NCBI GenBank assembly: GCA_022925895.1
Contig: JAKSYS010000135.1
Span: 1-64,000, forward strand
Direction of reading: 5' to 3'
DNA: 64,000 nt
Source of the DNA: Fragilaria crotonensis
Taxonomy: Eukaryota; Bacillariophyta; Fragilariophyceae; Fragilariales; Fragilariaceae
Part shown: positions 50,693 to 64,000 of the stretch, in pieces
How positions within the stretch are numbered: the stretch's first letter is position 1
Layout of the letters: every line of letters starts with the position of its first letter
The notes under the pieces: generated by a model
What the model saw: only the letters and a program-made list of their open reading frames with translations
Told to the model about the DNA's origin: nothing
Database searches by the model: none
Made by a program: the position numbers and the translations under genes

Positions 50693-51246
50693 ATTAGACT
50701 TTATAAAAAACATATGGGGATAGATTTTTGGAGAACTTTATGTCTAGTATGTTTTTAAAACACTTAAATCGAAAGAAGTTGCGTGTTTTGGAAGTATCTT
50801 ATAAAATCAAAATTTTTGTGGTATCGGATAATTAGCTGATTTTATTTTTATAATGGAATAGCTCAAATGAGAGTACATCTCTTTTTTCTGTTAAATGTTA
50901 AAATTATTAGAATAAAGTTTTTTATTTTATTTTATTTTGTTGATTTGTGAATGCACAAGCTTTTTTATAAACTTTTTTTCATAATATCGATTCGTATGTA
51001 TTTCTTTAATAATTAAATATACGAATCTATTGGTTATCAAATTTTCCTTTAGAAGAAGGTACACAAATTATTTGTGAATTAAATTTAAAATTTCTGAAAA
51101 AAATGAGTAAATAATTGCAGACGGGGAAATATTATTTGTTAAATCCTAGAGATAAAATTTTAGAAACAGATATTAAAATTTTTTAAAATAAAATTTGGAA
51201 GAGATGTATTTCTGAAAATGTTTATGCTGTTTATAAATATAAAGAA
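50693..51246 (+). other. 554-base spacer between the small ORF and trnM
   Basis: AT-rich. It holds a partial trnM-like copy (50852-50905), a 31-codon frame at 50740 starting MSSMFLKHLNRKKLRVLEV, and, at 51024-51110, a frame reading YWLSNFPLEEGTQIICELN that is closed by a TAA in an A-rich context. I cannot assign either to a known gene. Confidence 0.5.
50852..50905 (+). pseudogene. Partial trnM-like remnant
   Basis: AATGGAATAGCTCAAATGAG matches the acceptor and D-arm of the trnM at 51247. The anticodon and T-arm are lost, but GTTAAAATT after it also matches the sequence following trnM, so the copy extended past the tRNA end. Confidence 0.55.
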
Positions 51247-51319
51247 AGTGGAATAGCTCAGTTGGTAGAGCATTAGGGTCATAACCTAATTGTCGTGGGT
51301 TCGACACCCTCTTCCATTA
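51247..51319 (+). tRNA. trnM: tRNA-Met(CAT), elongator type
   Basis: Acceptor AGTGGAA/TTCCATT (one G-U), D-arm GCTC/GAGC, anticodon arm TTAGG-GTCATAA-CCTAA (anticodon CAT), T-arm GTGGG-TTCGACA-CCCTC. A tRNA-Ile with modified CAT is also possible. Lies 17 bases before cox1. Confidence 0.9.
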
Positions 51320-51336
51320 ATGTTAAAATTTTTTAA

Positions 51337-51584
51337 ATGTCATACATAAAACCTGATTTTATCAATTCAATATACAAGTTTAGTTCTCGCTGGCTTTTTT
51401 CAACAAATCATAAAGATATAGGTATACTTTATCTTATTTTCGGGGCAGTGTCAGGAACAGCAGGGACAGCGTTATCAGTATATATTCGTATAATGTTATC
51501 GCAACCTAATAATGATTTTTTAGCGAATAATAATCATTTTTATAATGTTGTGGTAACTTCACATGCTTTATTAATGATTTTCTT
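51337..51584 (+). CDS. cox1: Cytochrome c oxidase subunit 1, exon 1
   Basis: Catalytic core of complex IV. 248 coding bases starting [10 protein letters not shown], with [20 protein letters not shown] and [12 protein letters not shown], which includes a haem a ligand His. It ends in ATG ATT TTC TT before intron 1. The open frame runs on into the intron to 51768, where its stop overlaps the ATG of the intron protein. Confidence 0.97.
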
Positions 51585-56565
<4,981 letters not shown>

Positions 56566-56993
56566 CCCAGAATGAATAATATAAGTTTTTGGTTGTTACC
56601 ACCTTCATTATTATTATTAATTGCTTCTGTTTTATGTGAAGCGGGTGTAGGTACAGGATGGACTGTTTATCCTCCATTGTCTAGCGTAACTGCCCATTCA
56701 GGAGGTGCGGTAGATTTAGCAATTTTTAGTTTACATGTCTCAGGAGCATCTTCTATTTTAGGTGCTATTAATTTTATTTGTACTATTTTTAATATGAGAG
56801 TCAAAAGTTTAGCTTTTCATAAGTTACCGTTGTTTGTTTGGTCTATTTTAATAACGGCTTTTTTACTTCTGTTATCTTTACCTGTATTAGCTGGAGCACT
56901 TACCATGTTGTTAACAGATCGAAATTTTAACACTACTTTTTTTGATCCTGCTGGCGGAGGTGATCCAGTATTGTACCAACATCTTTTTTGGTT
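56566..56993 (+). CDS. cox1: Cytochrome c oxidase subunit 1, exon 3
   Basis: 428 bases: [57 protein letters not shown], and ending [13 protein letters not shown] plus two bases. Normal cox1 sequence with no frame break. Confidence 0.97.
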
Positions 56994-59570
56994 GTGCGCT
57001 TAAGAAGCTGCGTGTTTTACATAGTGAATGGACTAGCATCTACAACAATGTCCTACTTAGAAAAGCTTACCTGTCTCGTAAAAGAGCGAGAAGGGACCGT
57101 AGCATGCTAATCTAAGAAGAGTAAAATTGAAATAAGTAACTGGTGCAATGGGGTGCCATATAGAACACAAGCAATACGATGCTTAACGAATGAGAAACGT
57201 GACCGAACCATTTACGCTTTCAAAGGATGCCAGTCGTTCCCGCCTACGGCGAGTAGATCAAGTCGCCAGTGAATCCAACAATTTACGAAATAAATCAAAC
57301 ATATTAGTATATTTGATTTATAAAAATCACACACGTTGAACTTATGCAAGGCCCGAATGGATTAATATTTCGATTACCAAAGTCTAATTCTAAAAAGACA
57401 AAAGGGCTGGAGATCTGGGAGAGTAACATATTATTAAGTGAAAAGTCCACAACGGAATGTTAGCTAACTTCTTTAATCGGATACTAAAGTAACAATAAAA
57501 ATATATGTGAACCTCAGTAGTCTGCTTTTTCGGAACTGAAATAAGAAATCCTGTAAGTCAAATACTATTGGGAAAATTCTTAGGTCAGTTCACAATTATT
57601 TTATTATATGCCGATCCATGTCATAGGATCAATGAGCTTAAAAAAAAATTTTTTAATATTAATTAATCTATGTCAACTAAAATTACTTATGAAAAAATTA
57701 TTAGTATTGCTCAATTAACTTTAGCATTAAAAAGAACTAAAACTAATTCTAGTCCAGGGCTAGACGGTGAGCAAAAAAAAAACTTTACTGAAGATAAATT
57801 AAAAACCCTACACAAAGAATTAAAATCTCAAAAATATCAACCTAAGCCTGTTAAAAGAATAGAAATCCCAAAAAAAACAGGTGCCGGTGTTAGGTCTTTA
57901 GGGATAGCCAGCCAAAGAGATAAGATAGTTCAAGCAGCAATTTTAATAGAACTTGAAACTGTTCTTGAAAAGGTATTTTCGGAACACTCTTTTGGTTTTC
58001 GTACGGGAAGAAATTGTCATGATGCTCTTCATAGAGTGAAATACAACTGGCAAAATGTTACCTGGTTAATTTCTCTCGACATCCAAAAATACTTTGATAC
58101 AATAAATCACGAAATTTTGATCAAAGAGTTACACAAGTATTGTGATCAAGCGACAGTCGAAGTTATTATTAAAATGCTAAAATGTGGTTATGTAAATTTA
58201 GAAACTAACCTCAAAATAGATAGACTTAAAGAAGGTACGTCACAAGGATCCTTAATTTCACCAATCCTGAGTAACCTCTATCTCCATGTTTTGGATTCAT
58301 TTGTAGAAAACCACCTGATCACTACTTGGAATTTTGGTGAAGAAAGACGGTTTGTTAAAGGATACCAAATGAGAAAAATTCTTTCAGTAAAAGACAAGCT
58401 ATTACTGGAAGAATACCCCGAACTGAAGGATTCGGTCATGAAAGTAAAATACAATCGATGGGTGTTAGAAGGGAATCCCTCAAGGGATCCTTGTGACGAA
58501 AAATTCAGAAGGTTATACTATGTTCGTTATGCAGATGATTTTTTAGTAGGGTTTTGCGGTACAAAAGCAGAGGCTGAAAAAATAAAAGAAGAATTAGTTA
58601 ACTTTTTACAAAGCGAACTAAAACTGGCCATCAATATAGAAAAATCTAGAATCTATCATTCTACAGACAAAAATATACTGTTTTTAGGATGCTATATTCG
58701 TTACCAGCCAAATAAGATAATTGCAGATCCGTATAAAAGCATTGAATATGGAATAATACAGCTTAAGAGTCAAGCTATAAATAATGCAAGCTTAAAAGCT
58801 CCCATCGACCGGCTTTTAGAAAAAGCTACTGAAAGAAAATACGCCGTTAAAAAAGATAATGGTCATTTTAGGGCGACTGCTAAACGAGAGCTCACAGGTT
58901 TACCAGAAAAAGATATTGTGAATAGATATTCTAGTATTATTAGAGGAATATTGCAATACTATTCCTGTGTAAATCAACGTAGTGATTTATGGCCTGTCGT
59001 GTCTCTTTATCGTAAATCGTGTGCTCTTACTTTGGCAGACAAATTAAAACTAAGAACAGCCGCGCAAGCGTTTAAAAGATTTGGTCCACTTCTATCGATT
59101 AACGATATCACAGGAAAAGTAATTACAAAACTATATTATCCGGAATCGTTAAAAACTAAAGTAGATTTTAAACGTGGAAAAACAAACATAGATGAGTTTT
59201 CATGCCTATACAAAAACGAAATTTATGGCTCATACAGACAACGCTCTTCGACAGTTAAAGATAAATGTGAAATGTTAGAGTGTGAATCTTCTGAAAATTT
59301 AGAACTTCATCATATAAATCCACAGAAGAATATTTCTAAAAAACTTACAGCGTTTGAAAAATCCATAATTGCAGGTTAGCGCAAGACAATAACTTTATGC
59401 CGAGAGCATCATAAAATTTTACATGGTAAGAAGTTGATATAAAGTATCAAACGTTAAGAATCTTAAAAGTGCGTTTAAAGTTTAACAAAACTTTAGCAGA
59501 GGACAAGCATAGTGCAGTGTGGAAAGTTGCATGCTATTGCTTAGAGACGGGGTAATCATCCTAAGTCTAT
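56994..59570 (+). mobile_element. Group II intron 3 of cox1
   Basis: 2577 nt, starting GTGCGCTTAA and ending AAGTCTAT. Domain V at about 59505-59543 (GTGCAGTGTGGAAAGTTGCA). The first about 670 bases before the ORF hold domains I and beyond without a long frame. Confidence 0.9.
57670..59443 (+). CDS. Intron-encoded RT/maturase-HNH protein of cox1 intron 3, with TAG inside the HNH
   Basis: ATG 57670. RT: KRIEIPKKTGAGVRSLGIAS, HSFGFRTGRNCHDALHRVKY, SLDIQKYFDTINHEILIKEL, GTSQGSLISPILSNLYLHVL, YADD at residue 287. Maturase region RGILQYYSCVNQRSDLW. The HNH starts CEMLECESSENLELHH; a TAG at about 59377-59379 then interrupts it, and the same frame continues RKTITLCREHHKILHGKKL to TAA at 59443. A read-through product would have a whole HNH. 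Confidence 0.9.
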
Positions 59571-59596
59571 TTTTGGCCATCCTGAAGTGTATATCT
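59571..59596 (+). CDS. cox1: Cytochrome c oxidase subunit 1, exon 4 (26-base microexon)
   Basis: TTTTGGCCATCC followed by TGAAGTGTATATCT encodes FGHPEVYI, continuing TGG TT from exon 3 and passing T to exon 5. This includes the CuB His and the Tyr that are cross-linked in the active site (HPEVY). Confidence 0.92.

Positions 59597-64000
<4,404 letters not shown>

Noticed and set aside
51020-51180. Degraded protein gene before trnM
   Set aside because: A frame with YWLSNFPLEEGTQ is suggestive, but no family is recognised and support is too thin for a gene call.

Overview
The window is a piece of a mitochondrial genome from a stramenopile alga, most likely a diatom. It encodes respiratory-chain subunits (nad1-7, nad9, cob, cox1-3, atp6, atp8), a bacterial-type set of mitochondrial ribosomal proteins (rps2, 4, 7, 8, 10, 12, 13, 14; rpl5, 6, 14), both rRNAs and about 20 tRNAs, all very AT-rich. 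The order rps12-rps7-rpl14-rpl5-nad1, the rps10-rps8-rpl6-rps2-rps4 run, group II introns in rnl and cox1, and a very long repeat block all fit diatom mitochondria. Core genes read through with TGG as Trp and no internal TGA, so the standard code appears to be used. The diatom assignment is inference from gene content and order.

Layout. Positions 1-18591 carry genes almost all on the minus strand: nad1 (cut by the left edge), tRNAs, rpl5, rpl14, rps7, rps12, an unidentified membrane ORF, rps4, rps2, rpl6, rps8, rps10, atp6, cob (one group II intron), rps13, nad4, nad2, rps14, nad9, nad7 and cox2. Only trnR(UCG), atp8 and trnA are on plus. Positions about 18738-32334 hold a 13.6 kb gene-free block: a direct array of roughly 0.6 kb units, then the same units in inverted orientation, some enlarged to about 1.13 kb by a G-rich module. 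From 32397 to the right edge everything is on plus: trnV, a repetitive coiled-coil-like ORF, nad3, nad5, cox3 with a long N-terminal extension, trnH, rnl (three group II introns), rns, nad6, a small overlapping ORF, trnM, and cox1 with at least five group II introns, the last cut by the right edge. The inverted repeat therefore sits where gene orientation diverges.

Introns. Nine group II introns fill about 21 kb. Each encodes a reverse transcriptase/maturase, and eight show a C-terminal HNH endonuclease; the ninth is cut by the window edge. Eight begin GTGCG and end in AY, and these eight have a recognisable domain V; the cox1 intron at the right edge begins GTTCG. Some intron proteins look intact (cox1 introns 2 and 4); others carry frameshifts or in-frame stops.

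Caveat. Many genes in the left half, and several on the right (nad3, nad5, rnl intron ORFs), are broken by single-base indels, nearly all in homopolymers. Copies of the repeat unit also alternate between full-length and shortened homopolymer runs. I read most of these breaks as long-read consensus errors, so gene spans below cover the whole homologous region rather than single open frames.
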